From the NCBI RefSeq assembly GCF_015706575.1, contig NW_024037074.1:31795334-31859333 (forward strand): a stretch of 64,000 bases of DNA, read 5' to 3'. The notes below the pieces were generated by a model. That model ran no database searches, was not told where the DNA came from, and was given only the letters and a program-made list of their open reading frames with translations. The position numbers and the translations under genes are program-made. Source of the stretch: Patiria miniata. Taxonomy: Eukaryota; Echinodermata; Asteroidea; Valvatida; Asterinidae. Shown here piece by piece: positions 37,480 through 48,400 of the stretch. Each line of letters starts with the position of its first letter. Position 1 is the first letter of the stretch.

Positions 37480-38169
37480 TTTCTTAGAATCTACTTTGTA
37501 TTTTAACAGTTTATTTCTCTTAAAAAAATAAACGAGTACATAATCATGACACCCCCTCCATGACAACAGCCTCAACCAAACGACGGAGAGTTAACACTTG
37601 GACAAAATTTCATGAAGACAGAACTCGGCGTTGTTGGATAGTTTACATTTAAGATGAAGACGACACGGTGTATATTTGAAGGAGATTTAAGTAGAAGTAA
37701 ATGGCACATCCCTTCGCTGGTTTCGATCATTTTTCTTGAAGGCCTTAAATTATCTTTCCTCGACAGCAGAGAGCTTTTTTTTTGACGGAGATTAAAACGC
37801 TTTAGATGCACTGTCATGTGGTGTTTTTTGTTGTTGTCCACGGGTCAGAGATCACGGTTGCGACGAATCATCTGTTGAAAAGGACGAACTTGAGAGTGAA
37901 TTCCCAGCATAATTGAAGGAGATTAAATTTCTTGCAACTATAGGGTACAGGCCTACTTCATGTTTGATCATCAGGAGACCGTATTGTCTTGGAAGTATGA
38001 AATGAAGGTGCATAACTTCAGGGAATGTCTATTGATTTTTCCCGATTTTTCTGGTGACAAAGATGAAATGCAGTGAAGGAGTTCTCAATTGACCAGGAAT
38101 TGATTCGAGAGGTTTTATTATCTTCAATTTTGTTCACAATCTCCAGTTTTCTTTAACATTAGACCTAAA
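37480..38169. other. Diverged repeat-like sequence, no gene recognised
   Basis: AT-rich sequence with scattered echoes of the D/E repeats, such as GGACAAAATTTCATGAAGAC and TTTCTTGAAGGCCTT. An 89-codon minus-strand frame at 37,572-37,841 resembles no family known to me. Confidence 0.4.
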
Positions 38170-38520
38170 GACAACTTGCCAGCTTTGACATTGATACACG
38201 CGTGTTGAATCTGTCAATCACCGCCGGAGAGCGCAACCCAGACGAATATTTAAGAGATAAAAGGCGTGTGCCAGCTGTCACATAACTTCACCCAAGAGAA
38301 CAATAGGACTGAACGCGCATCCGCGGCCACGTGCCGACTTGGGGGTTGAAAGGTCACATAACTTGTTTACCACGACCCAGGGGCCAGACACTCCTTATAA
38401 GGAACTCACAGGTGTGAATCTCTTTCATATCCAAATATCCCTCGCTTCACTTCAGACAATACCGCGGGGAGAAAAATCAATACCCGGGTCAAGTGTACAA
38501 TAAAACCATTTGACTTAACG
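38170..38520. promoter_or_regulatory. GC-richer spot with clustered regulatory-like motifs
   Basis: The composition rises sharply above the AT-rich flanks. Motifs seen are an E-box CACGTG in GCCACGTGCC (about 38,328-38,337), a nuclear-receptor half-site AGGTCA in TTGAAAGGTCACAT (about 38,345-38,358), and CCTTATAAGG (38,393-38,402), an exact CC(A/T)6GG CArG box as bound by SRF. No gene is recognised next to it. Short motifs occur by chance, so the cluster is only suggestive. Confidence 0.3.
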
Positions 38521-39099
38521 ACAGAAAATAGGTTCATGAAAGTGGAATCCAATTAATTTTGGATTGTAAAAGAGGGACAAACTTGGGTGAAATTATACTG
38601 ATATAACTCTGGTATAAATCATGACAAGTTTTTGGCTACAGAGAAAAAAAAATTAAAGAAATAAAGCCCAGAGTATATTAAATCTACCATGCAAAGGGTT
38701 TTCTTAAAGCTCGGAGGCAACTTATTTTGGAATGGAATTGAGGAGGAAACTCGGGGTAACACCTTGAGTCATGACGACTGAAACAAATATAACCACAAAA
38801 CTAGGTTTTTGAATATCAGAACCTGATCATTTTTAACTTGCATATTAGGGGAGACTCAAAGTACAATTTTCAATCACAATTGTTATATTGATTGGGTTTT
38901 TTTGGGGGGGGTGGAAATAAAAAATTCTGGGACAAATTCGAAATATGGACAAAACATCTTGATAATTAAGCGGACAATTTTAGAAGGAGAACTTATGAAA
39001 AAGATACGCCACAGAAAATGGGTTTTGTGATCATGGAGCCTATGTATATAGAACAGTAACTTTTAACTTGAAAAAGGAGTACAGTTTGCAAAAAAAAAC
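38521..39099. other. No gene recognised
   Basis: AT-rich sequence leading into the second satellite. It has a G-run at about 38,905-38,912. Degenerate satellite monomers may begin from about 38,990. Confidence 0.4.
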
Positions 39100-41850
39100 C
39101 CAGATATTTTTGCAATTCACAAAATATACAGGCAGACACCCGACATCTGGACACAAATCTCATTAATGGGGAGCTCATTTTGAACATAGATTGAGTAGCA
39201 ATTATATGAAAGGGGCACACAACTACAGTATACCCATAATTTTGTAATTTGCACAAATCTGGACACAAAATCTCATAAATGGGAATTTTGTATAAATAGA
39301 GTAGCAAGTATGAAAGGGCAATTTGTAATTGCAAGGGGACAGAGTACCCGCAGAACATTTTTTAACTATATCATTTATTTTGGATTCTCCAAAAAGTACA
39401 TCTGGCCAAAAAAATCTCCTCATAAATTGAAAGAGGACAGAGTCTGGCTACATTTTTCAACTATACCTTTTTTCTTTGGAATTTGCAAAAGTAAAGGCAA
39501 GCACTCAAAATCTGGACACAACATTTCTTAAATGGGGAGCTCATTTGTTTCTTCATATTAATAGAAGAGGAAATACTTCAGGCTCCATTTTTCAACTACA
39601 TGTATATACATTTTTCTTTGGAATTTGCAAAAGTAAAGGCAGGCACTCAAAATCTGGACACAAAATTACATAAATGGGGAGCATATTTTTTCTTCATATA
39701 GAAGAGTCTATTTCTAGCAATTTGTTACTGAAATGGGACAGACTCTGAGTAAAATTTTTTTAACTTTGCCCATTATTTTTGTAATTTGCAAACAGTAAAA
39801 GGAGACACTCGAAATATGGGCACAAAATTTCACAAACGGGGAGCTTATTTTTTATATGAAAGTATGACTAGAGAGGGAAACACAACTATTTCCTGTAATT
39901 TGTAATTAAAAGTGGACAGAGCACTCAGAGTACATTTTCTACTACACCAGTTATTTTTAGAATTTGCAAACATTACAGGGAGACACCCAACATCTGGACA
40001 CAATATCTCATATGAGCTCTTTTTTATAAGTAGAACAACAAGTATGAAAGGGGTACACAACTATTTCCTACAATTTGTAATTGAGAGAGGACAGACTTGG
40101 GCTACATTTTCAACTTCACCTTTTTTTCTTTGGAATTTGCAAAAGTAAAGGGAGGCACTTAAAATCTGGACACGAAATTTCATAAATGGGGATCTTATTT
40201 TTTTCACATAAATAGAAGAGAAAACTATTTCCAGCAGTTTGAAATTTGGGACTGGGTACTCCGAGTATATTTTTCAACTATACTCGTTATTTTGGTAATT
40301 TGCAAAAACTAAAAGGAGACACTTGAAATCTGGACACAAAATCTCATAAATGGGAAGCTTATTTTGTATAAACAGAGTAGCAAGTATGAAAGGGAAACAC
40401 ATCTATTTCCTGCAATTTGTAATTGAAGGGGGACAGGGTACTCGGAGTACATTTTTTAAACACACCAGATATTTTGCAATCTCCAAAAAGTACATCTGGC
40501 CAAAAAAAATTCATGAATGAGGAGATCATTTTTTTAAATAAGAAGAACAGCAAGTATGAAAGGGGTACACAACTATTTCCAGCAATTTGTAATTGAAAGG
40601 GGACAGACTCAGACTACATTTTCAACTATATTTTACCATTTTCTATGGAGTTTGCAAAACTAAAGAGAGACACTCAAAATTTCATAAATGGGGAGCTTAA
40701 TGGTTTCTTCAAGTTTAAAATAGAAAGTATCAAAAGGATATAAAACTATTTCCAGCAATTTTTAATTGAAAGGGGGCAGACTGTAAGTACATTTTTCAAC
40801 TATACCCGTTATTTTTGTAATTTGCAAAATTATAAGGAGACACTTGAAATCTGGACACAAAAGCTCATAAATGGGAAGCTTATTTTGTATAAATAGAGTA
40901 GCAAGTATGAAAGAGAAACACAACCATTTCCTGCAATTTGTAATTGAAAGGGGACAGGGTACTCGGAGTACATTTTTCAAATACACCAGTTATTTTGGAA
41001 TCTCCAAAAAGTACATCTGGCCAAAAAATCTCATAAATGAGGAGATCATTTTTGCAAACAAGTAGAACAGCAAGTATGAAACTGGTACACAACTATTTTC
41101 AGCAATTTTTAATTGACAGGGGACAGACTCGGAGTACATTTTCAACTATGGTTTACAATTTTCTATGGAATTTGCAAAAATAAAGAGAGGCACTCAAAAT
41201 TTCATAAATGGGGAGCTTAATGGTTTCTTCAAGTTTAAAATAGAAAGTATCACAAGGATATAAAACTATTTCCAGCAATTTTTAATTGAAAGGGGACAGA
41301 CTCTAAGTACATTTTTTTTCAACTATACCCGTTAGTTTTGTAATTTGCAAAAATTAAAAGGAGACACTCAAAATCTGGACACAAAATTTCCAAAATGGGG
41401 AGCTTATTTTTATATGAAAGTATGAAAGAGAAACACAACTATTTCCTGTAATTTGTAATTGCAAGGGGACAGAGCACTCGGAGTACATTTTCCAACTACA
41501 CCAGGTTTTTTTTTAGAATTTGCAAACATTAAAGGGAGACACCGACATCTGCATGGACACAATATCTCATACAAATTGAGCTCTTTTTTATCAAAGATCA
41601 CCATGTATGACAATTAAGGATGCAAAACTAATTCCTGCAATTTATATTGCAAGGGGGCAAACTCTGAGTTCATTTTTCAACTAGATTTTTTTTTTTGGGG
41701 GGGGGGCCGGGCTAACTGTTATTTTGGAATTTGCAAAATGTAAAAGGAGACACTCTAAAACTGGACACAAAAATCTCATAAACTGTGATATATTTTGTTT
41801 ACAAATAACAAGAGGAAGTAGCAAAGGGATACACAGTAACTATTTCCTGG
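39100..41850. repeat. Second satellite: ~173-bp monomers with a ~520-bp three-unit pattern
   Basis: About 16 monomers share AATCTGGACACAAAATCTCA, ATAAATGGGGAGCTTATTTT, AGTATGAAAGGG, TTTGTAATTGAAAGGGGACA and GGAATTTGCAAAA blocks. Monomer heads recur about every 165-178 bp (39,801, 39,978, 40,151, 40,315). From 40,315 a three-monomer pattern repeats: the CATCTGGCCAAAAAA variant at 40,495 and 41,012, the CACTCAAAATTTCATAAATG variant at 40,664 and 41,187, and the full head at 40,315, 40,836 and 41,361. Minus-strand frames of 60-120 codons in it are incidental. Confidence 0.9.
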
Positions 41851-42340
41851 AATAATTCCTAAAAATTGTCCACTTACCTGGGAAATTGTTTCTGACTTAC
41901 CAGAGGACAAATTCTGAACTTGTCCACACGATAAATTCCACAGGAAAAAAATCCACTAGGGCAAAACATAACATGAAATCCAGGACGCTGAAGTTTGAGG
42001 TGTTTCACAGTTTTAGTTCACAGTCAACTCATGCATTTATCTCAGTTTCTTGGTTCAGTCTTGTCTACTCCGATTGAGATTGTCCCAGATAAAACAAATG
42101 CAAAGTCAAAGTTGATGACAGTTTTAGATACCATTCCTCAAATCATGGAGGCATGCATAGATGCTCAAACTAAGTCTGTGGAAAGTTCAGTTAAAGTTTT
42201 AGTTCAGTATTTCACTCACAACAATTCCATAGACAGAACCCGGTAGTAAAACTTGGGAGTGCTGCGAATTTCCAAAGAACAGCGACAGGATCATGAGGGT
42301 GGATCCCCGGCCGTGGTTCATTTTCCAAAAAAAGGTTTCA
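41851..42340. other. Transition sequence, no supported gene
   Basis: Includes an 83-codon plus-strand frame (41,995-42,246) with even composition but no recognised domain. It starts inside apparently noncoding sequence. Its 3' part (TTCAGTTAAAGTTTTAGTTC at 42,187) resembles noncoding sequence at 42,347-42,371, which argues against coding. Confidence 0.35.
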
Positions 42341-42385
42341 TGGGGGTTCAGTTAAAGTTTCTGTTCCGTATCAAGTCTAACTCAC

Positions 42386-42634
42386 GACACATGCAGGGTA
42401 GAAGCCTGAGAACTGAGTGAAGAACTTGGAGTGGAGGAAAATCCAAAGAGCAACGGCAACGCCAGCGAGGAAAAATCCGACCGCAGTTTGAACCATCATC
42501 GCGAGCCGTATCCGCACCGCTCTCAGCTCCCGAGCCGTTCCATCTCCCGACCGTAGGCACACGGTTGAAGCTCGCTTAATTCCCCAACGAAACACTCCAA
42601 CGAATTCCACAACTCCACGCTGAAAACATCCCAC
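42386..42634 (-). CDS. Candidate first coding exon of a single-pass membrane protein
   Basis: Minus-strand open frame in a GC-richer island, ending at a good donor (GTGAGT at 42,385-42,380). The longest reading starts at 42,634. I prefer the second of two adjacent ATGs near 42,499-42,496, because it has A at -3 and G at +4 and places a hydrophobic segment (AVGFFLAGVAVALWIFLH) right after the start, like a signal anchor. That gives about 37 residues before the splice, ending SGFYPACV. I do not recognise the protein. No continuation exon is visible to the left, where the sequence is mostly repeats, so the rest would lie across a very large intron or be lost. Confidence 0.35.
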
Positions 42635-42639
42635 ACACT

Positions 42640-43450
42640 ATACCCTTGAAGTTAGTGAGATAAGTACTTTTGTACATTCGAAAAATCCGCTGAAAATGGC
42701 TTCCTTTTTTCAGAGAAAGAAGAGTGCAGGCCCATTCGTTCTGAACTTTCAGCACAATAATATTGCTGCATAAAAAAATGTTCGCGCTTAATGGCAAAAA
42801 GCAGACGATATTAGTGAGTGATTCGGCTAGGTATTCATTTTACACGAAAATGACGAGACTTACAGAAATGTTCATACGCGGCTTGACTTTTCTACCAAAT
42901 CAAAAGAATCAATTTATTTCAATACAATTTTAACTAGTCGTAAGCCTGTAAGCTTAGTTTGCAGAACAAAGCAAAAATTTGTTATTTTGACACACAAAAA
43001 ATCACCGTATTTTGATAAAACAGTTCGGCCTATTTTCTTTAAAGGAGGAGAGATATATCAAAATAAAACCAGCTGAGCTCGACCTCGTCCCCAGCTAGGG
43101 CTTGCTTTCTTTTTAATCCCCGTTTCAGGTAGTAGTGGGAGCGTACGTACTGGGACGAGGCTGTGCTGAGAAGGTCACGCACTCCGCGTCGAGAGTGATT
43201 CCTATTGGTCGGAAGTGGTCAGTAAAGGTTTTGATTGACAGGTGGAAACTGACTTTGCTTACGTAATGTTTTCAAAACCTCTACTTCATTCCAGGTTCGG
43301 CTTCATCGACACCAGGCTTCAGTATCCAAACGGGTCTTTGAAACAAAAAGTATGTTTTATGCTTTTATTTTTACTGGCTTCATTATAGTATTGGATTACG
43401 CATAAGCTGAACGAGCCAGCCTGAGCCAGGGTTTCCAAGTCGACAACCTA
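42640..43450. promoter_or_regulatory. Possible promoter region between a minus-strand exon and plus-strand sequence
   Basis: The sequence 43,080-43,340 is CpG-richer than its flanks. It contains an inverted CCAAT box (CCTATTGGTCGG at about 43,200), GATTGACAGGTGG, and a potential donor (AAAAAGTATGTT at about 43,346). It could serve the minus-strand exon at 42,386, or be a 5' noncoding exon of the peptidase gene 2 kb downstream. Neither is proven. Confidence 0.25.
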
Positions 43451-43756
43451 TTTTCCCAAAGCCACATTCGGCGATCGAACCCAGATTTCGAAAAGCCCCA
43501 ATATTAATGTACGTTGAACTCCATACGAACGGTTGCCTACAGGCCATATCACGATTTGCGTGCCCTCAAATGTCCTGCTTTTAGTAGAGCAAATTTGTGC
43601 CGCGCCATGAACTTGAGGGAACAACAACGGGTGGAAGTCGTGATCAGGACTGCCAGTTATAACCCCAGTTTTGGCTGAACCTCCCTCCCCACAAGTTATT
43701 TATAGAGCATTCTTAATTTTCCCAGTTTTTACTCGCAGCCCAACCAAGCGACCATT

Positions 43757-44160
43757 TTAATAAGGCAAAAAAAAAAAAAAAACATGTTTAGCGTCCTGCC
43801 TCTTTGACAAAAAGGAAGGAGGAGGCCCTTTTTTTTTTTTTTTTTCTTCAAAATGGCCGCCCGACACATTTTTCAAGACAACGCGGCCGGGCTATTTTTC
43901 AAGATGGTTACCAGCTTTTTTCAAAATGGCCGCCACTTGGACTCAGGAAATGACATATTGGCTTCTTATGGGCAAGATGCAACAGAAAATGAGACCAAAA
44001 TGATGTAACTATGCAGAACCGAACATCTCTTCTGCGCAGAGATCGTTAAAATTTATCAATTTTTGTCTTTAAAAAAAAAAAAAAAAAAAAAAAAGGAGGA
44101 GGCCTCTAAAAAGGAAGCGGGCGGGGACGCTAAACATGTTTTTTTTTTACTTCGCCTAAT
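43757..44160. mobile_element. Inverted-repeat element with poly(A)-bearing ends (MITE-like)
   Basis: The left end is TAAGGC followed by an A-run and ACATGTTTAGCGTCC (to about 43,798). The right end is the inverse, GGACGCTAAACATGT, then a T-run, ACTTCGCCTA (about 44,127-44,159). The interior has no coding potential and includes two near-copies of TTCAAAATGGCCGCC and a 24-base A-run. About 400 bp long. I could not identify a clean target duplication. Non-autonomous DNA transposon is the likeliest class; superfamily not assigned. Confidence 0.6.
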
Positions 44161-45199
44161 GTGTCTTTTTTGTGAATTAGAGGCGCAAACGCAACACAGC
44201 AGTGAAAATTACTATGGCTCTGCTTGTTGGTCTCCTGGTTGAAAAGCGCCGAAAACAAATTCATCTTTCTATTTTCGGTGTAGTCGCGAAAGAGCTAACA
44301 TTGAGTGGCAAACAATTGGTTGTCAGCATTTTTTTAAGTGACAAAAAGTTTCTTCCTTATAATAATTTTGTGGTCATGATTATTTTTTTTTTAATCCATT
44401 GAAAGTTTAAACACATGAGTTGACAAAGCTGTCTCGATGATCAATCCTCCATGTTCGGATTCTTTTTCTTTTCCCTTCAGTTTTGTACCCCGAAAAATTG
44501 CATTTTCAACTCTTTCTGAGGGACTGGAGCCAGCTTGCTTTACAATTTACAAAAGAAAGAGGATGAGCGAGAAAAATTACGCCCGTTATGATATGCGGAG
44601 ATAGTAGTCTGGTTCCCAGGCCAAAAGATTCTGACAGTTTCGACCTTTCTAATGTTTGTAAACATTGGCGCCATTTTCTATGGGCTGCCGCAAGCGCATA
44701 AATTGAATTCTTGGTTGACAACATATCTTTCCAAAAAAAGTCATTATACCGCCCTCAATACGTAGGAAAAGGGCATACTTATAAAGAATTTTGTAGTTTT
44801 ATTGATATGTTGTATTGTTAACATTCAACCAATATTTTGGTCATTTTAAATAACTTGTCTTCATTTTTGCAGTGCTGGACCTTCCATAGTTCTTCTCAGC
44901 CGTAGCCGTAATTCGTGCGCAGCAAAGCGACAAAAGCCAATAATGATGGCAGGAATGGGAACAGTCTAGCATTGACTGACCTTTTACAACCTCGTTCCCA
45001 AGCTGTTAGTTATCGATAAAGGTACAGTCCAGCACTAAAAATAAAAACAAAACAAAAAGATGTTTACTTCTTGAAATGAGGTAAATTCGAAGCTGCAAGC
45101 AGGTAATCATAATTAAATACTTAAGTTTATGTCACAAAACTAGAATAAAGAGAATGGAGATAGTAAAAATCTATCAGACGAGGATTCACAAACTGTCAA
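44161..45199. other. Upstream region of the peptidase gene, nothing recognised
   Basis: AT-rich sequence with a 66-codon plus-strand frame (44,202-44,402) and a 72-codon minus-strand frame, neither resembling a known family. No conserved element was picked out by eye. Confidence 0.4.
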
Positions 45200-45420
45200 A
45201 GGTACAAGATCCTATCGCGCTATTTATCGCATCAACCAATCAGAATGAGGCAAACTTGTAGCCGATACTCTATTCCTGTGATCATTATTTGAAATCGAGT
45301 AGACGTGAACCCTGGGAAGGTCTGTACAATTCCATGACATAACGAGGTCGATCAAGCGAAGCTAGCTGGCCAGGCGTACACAACAGCTGATGTGCTGTTT
45401 GTCTTTTCGAGGAAAGAAAC
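45200..45420 (+). promoter_or_regulatory. Likely promoter and 5' UTR of the pyroglutamyl-peptidase gene
   Basis: A CCAAT box (ATCAACCAATCAGAATG, CCAAT at 45,236-45,240) lies about 180 bp before the start codon. The last about 100 bp are richer in G and C. There is no clear TATA box. An in-frame TGA at 45,388-45,390 fixes the ATG at 45,421 as the first in-frame start, with A at -3. Confidence 0.4.
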
Positions 45421-45451
45421 ATGCCGAAGAAAAGCAGCGTTGTTGTGACTG
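45421..45451 (+). CDS. PGPEP1: PGPEP1-like exon 1
   Basis: Encodes MPKKSSVVVT plus the first base of Gly11. The donor is GTAAGA at 45,452. This is the first beta strand, which leads into the glycine-rich loop. Confidence 0.9.
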
Positions 45452-48400
45452 GTAAGAAGGAATTGTTTTCAAGATTTTGCTGGCGACCTGCTTACATTCT
45501 TGGCTTTAAACATTGGTGGATTAAACTACTGATCGTCCGGAAAATATCCATGTGATTGTGAATCATGAAAAATTACAATTGACATTCATGCAAGTTGAGT
45601 TGAGCATTTAATAATACGTTGCTGAGACAAAAAAAGAGTTCTGCTTCCGGTATTTTGACAGCCTAGCCCCTGGCCCTACCCTAATTTGTTGGGGTGAAGT
45701 AGCCCCATAAATGTGGCCTATTTACTGGACTGCCTCCGTAAACATAGGCCACACATCCACATGTACAAAAATCGTGTCGACGGAGCCAAATTTTGATTTT
45801 CACATTTAGGCTTAGTTTGTAGGTTTTTTTTGCTTTAGAAGCATACTCACCCTCTTTATAGGCTAATCAGAAAGTGCTGCCTTTTTCAGATGTCTAATTT
45901 TTGTGAAATTTCATGTTGAAATTTTGATACGCAAACGTGTAAAAATGAATCTGGAAATTTCACGAAAAATATACATCTGAAAAAGGCAGCACTTTCTGAT
46001 TAGCCTATAAAGAGGATGAGTATGCTTCTAAAGCATAAAAAAACCTACAAACTAAGCCTAAATGTGAAAATCAAAATTTGGCTCCGTCGACACGATTTTT
46101 GTACATGTGGATGTGTGGCCTATGTTTATGGAGGCAGTCCAGTAAATAGGCCACATTTGGGGCTAGGGGTGAAGATGAGTGGAAAAAAAACAAAGATATC
46201 AATTACTAACTTTGGCGATCGTGTAGTGTAGGGCCCCTGTTTTGTTTCGATCAAATAATCAAGATTTTTTTTAAATTTTATTACTAATAGTAGTAAAAAA
46301 TGACATTCATGACATTGTCATAATTTAATGTCAACCTAGACCTATCATGCCTATATGCTAAAGCAGTTTCTTGGGGTAGAAATTACGATTTTCCTACGCG
46401 GTTTACGGGCCGGTTGGTGCCATGCAGCGCGACTTGCTTGCTTACGCGATAACGGTACATCGGGCGGTGATCGCCATTTCTATTTTTGTGTTGCGTTTTG
46501 TCGTTATCATCGTCATTTATTTTACCCCCAAATTTCCCTAAAACGTTTAAAGCCCTGCCATTATCTATGACGTACCTATAAGTTGTGAATGTCGCCAACT
46601 AGTTTGGGTAGTCAAATAATTTAAAAGTGGATTTTGTTCCCTTAATAAAGGAACCAGGCCCATAGATACACGATCGCAATTTTGACAGCCCCTACCCTAA
46701 TTTTTTGGGGGTGTAAATGAGGGGGGAAAACCAAAAGACATCCTAACGTTTACCCTTGCCTTGGCCCTTGACTACACGCCGACAGTGATCATACACAAAA
46801 TAAATTGCCAACCAAAAAAATATGTCCCTACCGTACCTACCCTATTTTCAAATGCCATGTAATCGGAAGCAGCACTATTTTTTTTGGCCTGATCAATAAT
46901 ATTTCAAAACTGGTCAGGCGAAGTTTCATCCTCATGAACACTGTTTCTTGCCTTGGTGTAAAAAAGCAGGGTGATTGTATAGTTACGTGCCTGACCCCTT
47001 TTCACCTTTGGTCAAATTACATGTAGAGTCGAGGAAAAGCACGGGAATTTTTTAATATTTAAAGAAGGGCACTTTTTGAACATTAATCAAAAAGGGATGT
47101 CAAATAGTTTCATACATTTGAAAGAAGAAAAAGTTGCACAAAATATGGTTCCAAGTAAGGTGCATCTCATGGTCCCTTTAATTAAGTGGCTGCAAACCCA
47201 TTCTCTGTACAAACACTTCAACCCTAACCCCCTACTACTTCCTCAGTGCTACCCTGCTAAATCCAACAGAGTCCAACCGGACTTTCCTGTTCAATCCACT
47301 GTGCCTTATTTTCAGTTGTCTGCTGAATCCAACGGAGTCCAACAATGCGTTATAATGCGGTTCAGTTGCCTGCTGAATCCAACATTTTGCATGAGGAATG
47401 TACACAAGGGGTTTCCTGCTCAATCCAACAGGCTCCATCGCTTATGTGACTTAGTTGGATCCTGTTGGATTCAGCAGGGCTAGGGTTAGGCCCAAAAACA
47501 AGTCTTCAGTTTCTGGTATGGAGTGGTGCGGTGACGCGTTTTTTTGTTTGGTTTTTTTTTACTCTTTTTTTCTTCAAATGTCGGCTGATGACTACAAATG
47601 GTGCCCGACTAAATTTAGTGCAAAAATATATGGGAGCCAAGAGAGGCCACACAAAACTTATACATGTACTCGATCGTAACACCATCCAAAAACACATTAT
47701 AATTGTGCAGCAGCAGGATTCCAGTCAAACCAGTGAGTTTGGCAGTTTTGAGACATCATCTTACTATTTTGTTTACATTTAAAAAAAAGATTTTAATTTT
47801 GCCGATGCGCGCCCCGCGCATGGCTACGGCGACGCGCGTGCAGACCAGAAACCGGAGCCTTTTTTTTTTGCCTTACCAAAAAATGATTGAATCGTTTTCT
47901 GCAATTTAGCTGAAACCTAATGTGAATGATGTTGTTTCACTGTACTTCAAGGTTTTGGTCCCTTTTGGGAGCACAAGGTGAATGCCAGTTGGAAGGCGGT
48001 GCAGGAATTACAGCGACTCGGTCTTGAAGATGAAGACGTTGAACTCATCACTTTAGAAATCGCAGTGGAATATGAGACAGCTAAGAAGATGGTGCCACAG
48101 CTATGGAAGGAGTATGACCCATGTGTAAGTGTAAACTCCTGTGGGGGCTGCTGTATGTAACATACCGAATATTCCAACTGAAACCTTAAAACCTTGGCAT
48201 GTTATTGGAAGCAGACCTTCGTTTTTTACCTTAATCAAATACTATAATTATATTTACTTTTGCAGAACCAATGGCATTGCTGAAATTAATGTGTGTACAG
48301 TGCTTTTATATGCAAACTTGTGCATTTCATTAGGGCTGTTCATCGGAACTCGGTACCCGAGTACCCGACCACTGATGTCAGGAACCGGTTACAGATTTAC

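Noticed and set aside
39223..39423. Minus-strand Cys-rich frames in the 39-41.6 kb zone
   Set aside because: They repeat with the 173-bp satellite monomer and break at its length changes.
43473..43486. GATCGAACCC resembling a tRNA T-loop
   Set aside because: There is no acceptor stem or A-box partner within tRNA distance on either strand.
46016..46231. Plus-strand 71-codon frame
   Set aside because: It lies in the right arm of the foldback element and is intronic.
47803..47843. CpG cluster as an alternative promoter of the peptidase gene
   Set aside because: It is very short, next to an element-like T-run/GCCTTA end, and has no NRF-1 consensus match; kept only as a low-confidence repeat feature.
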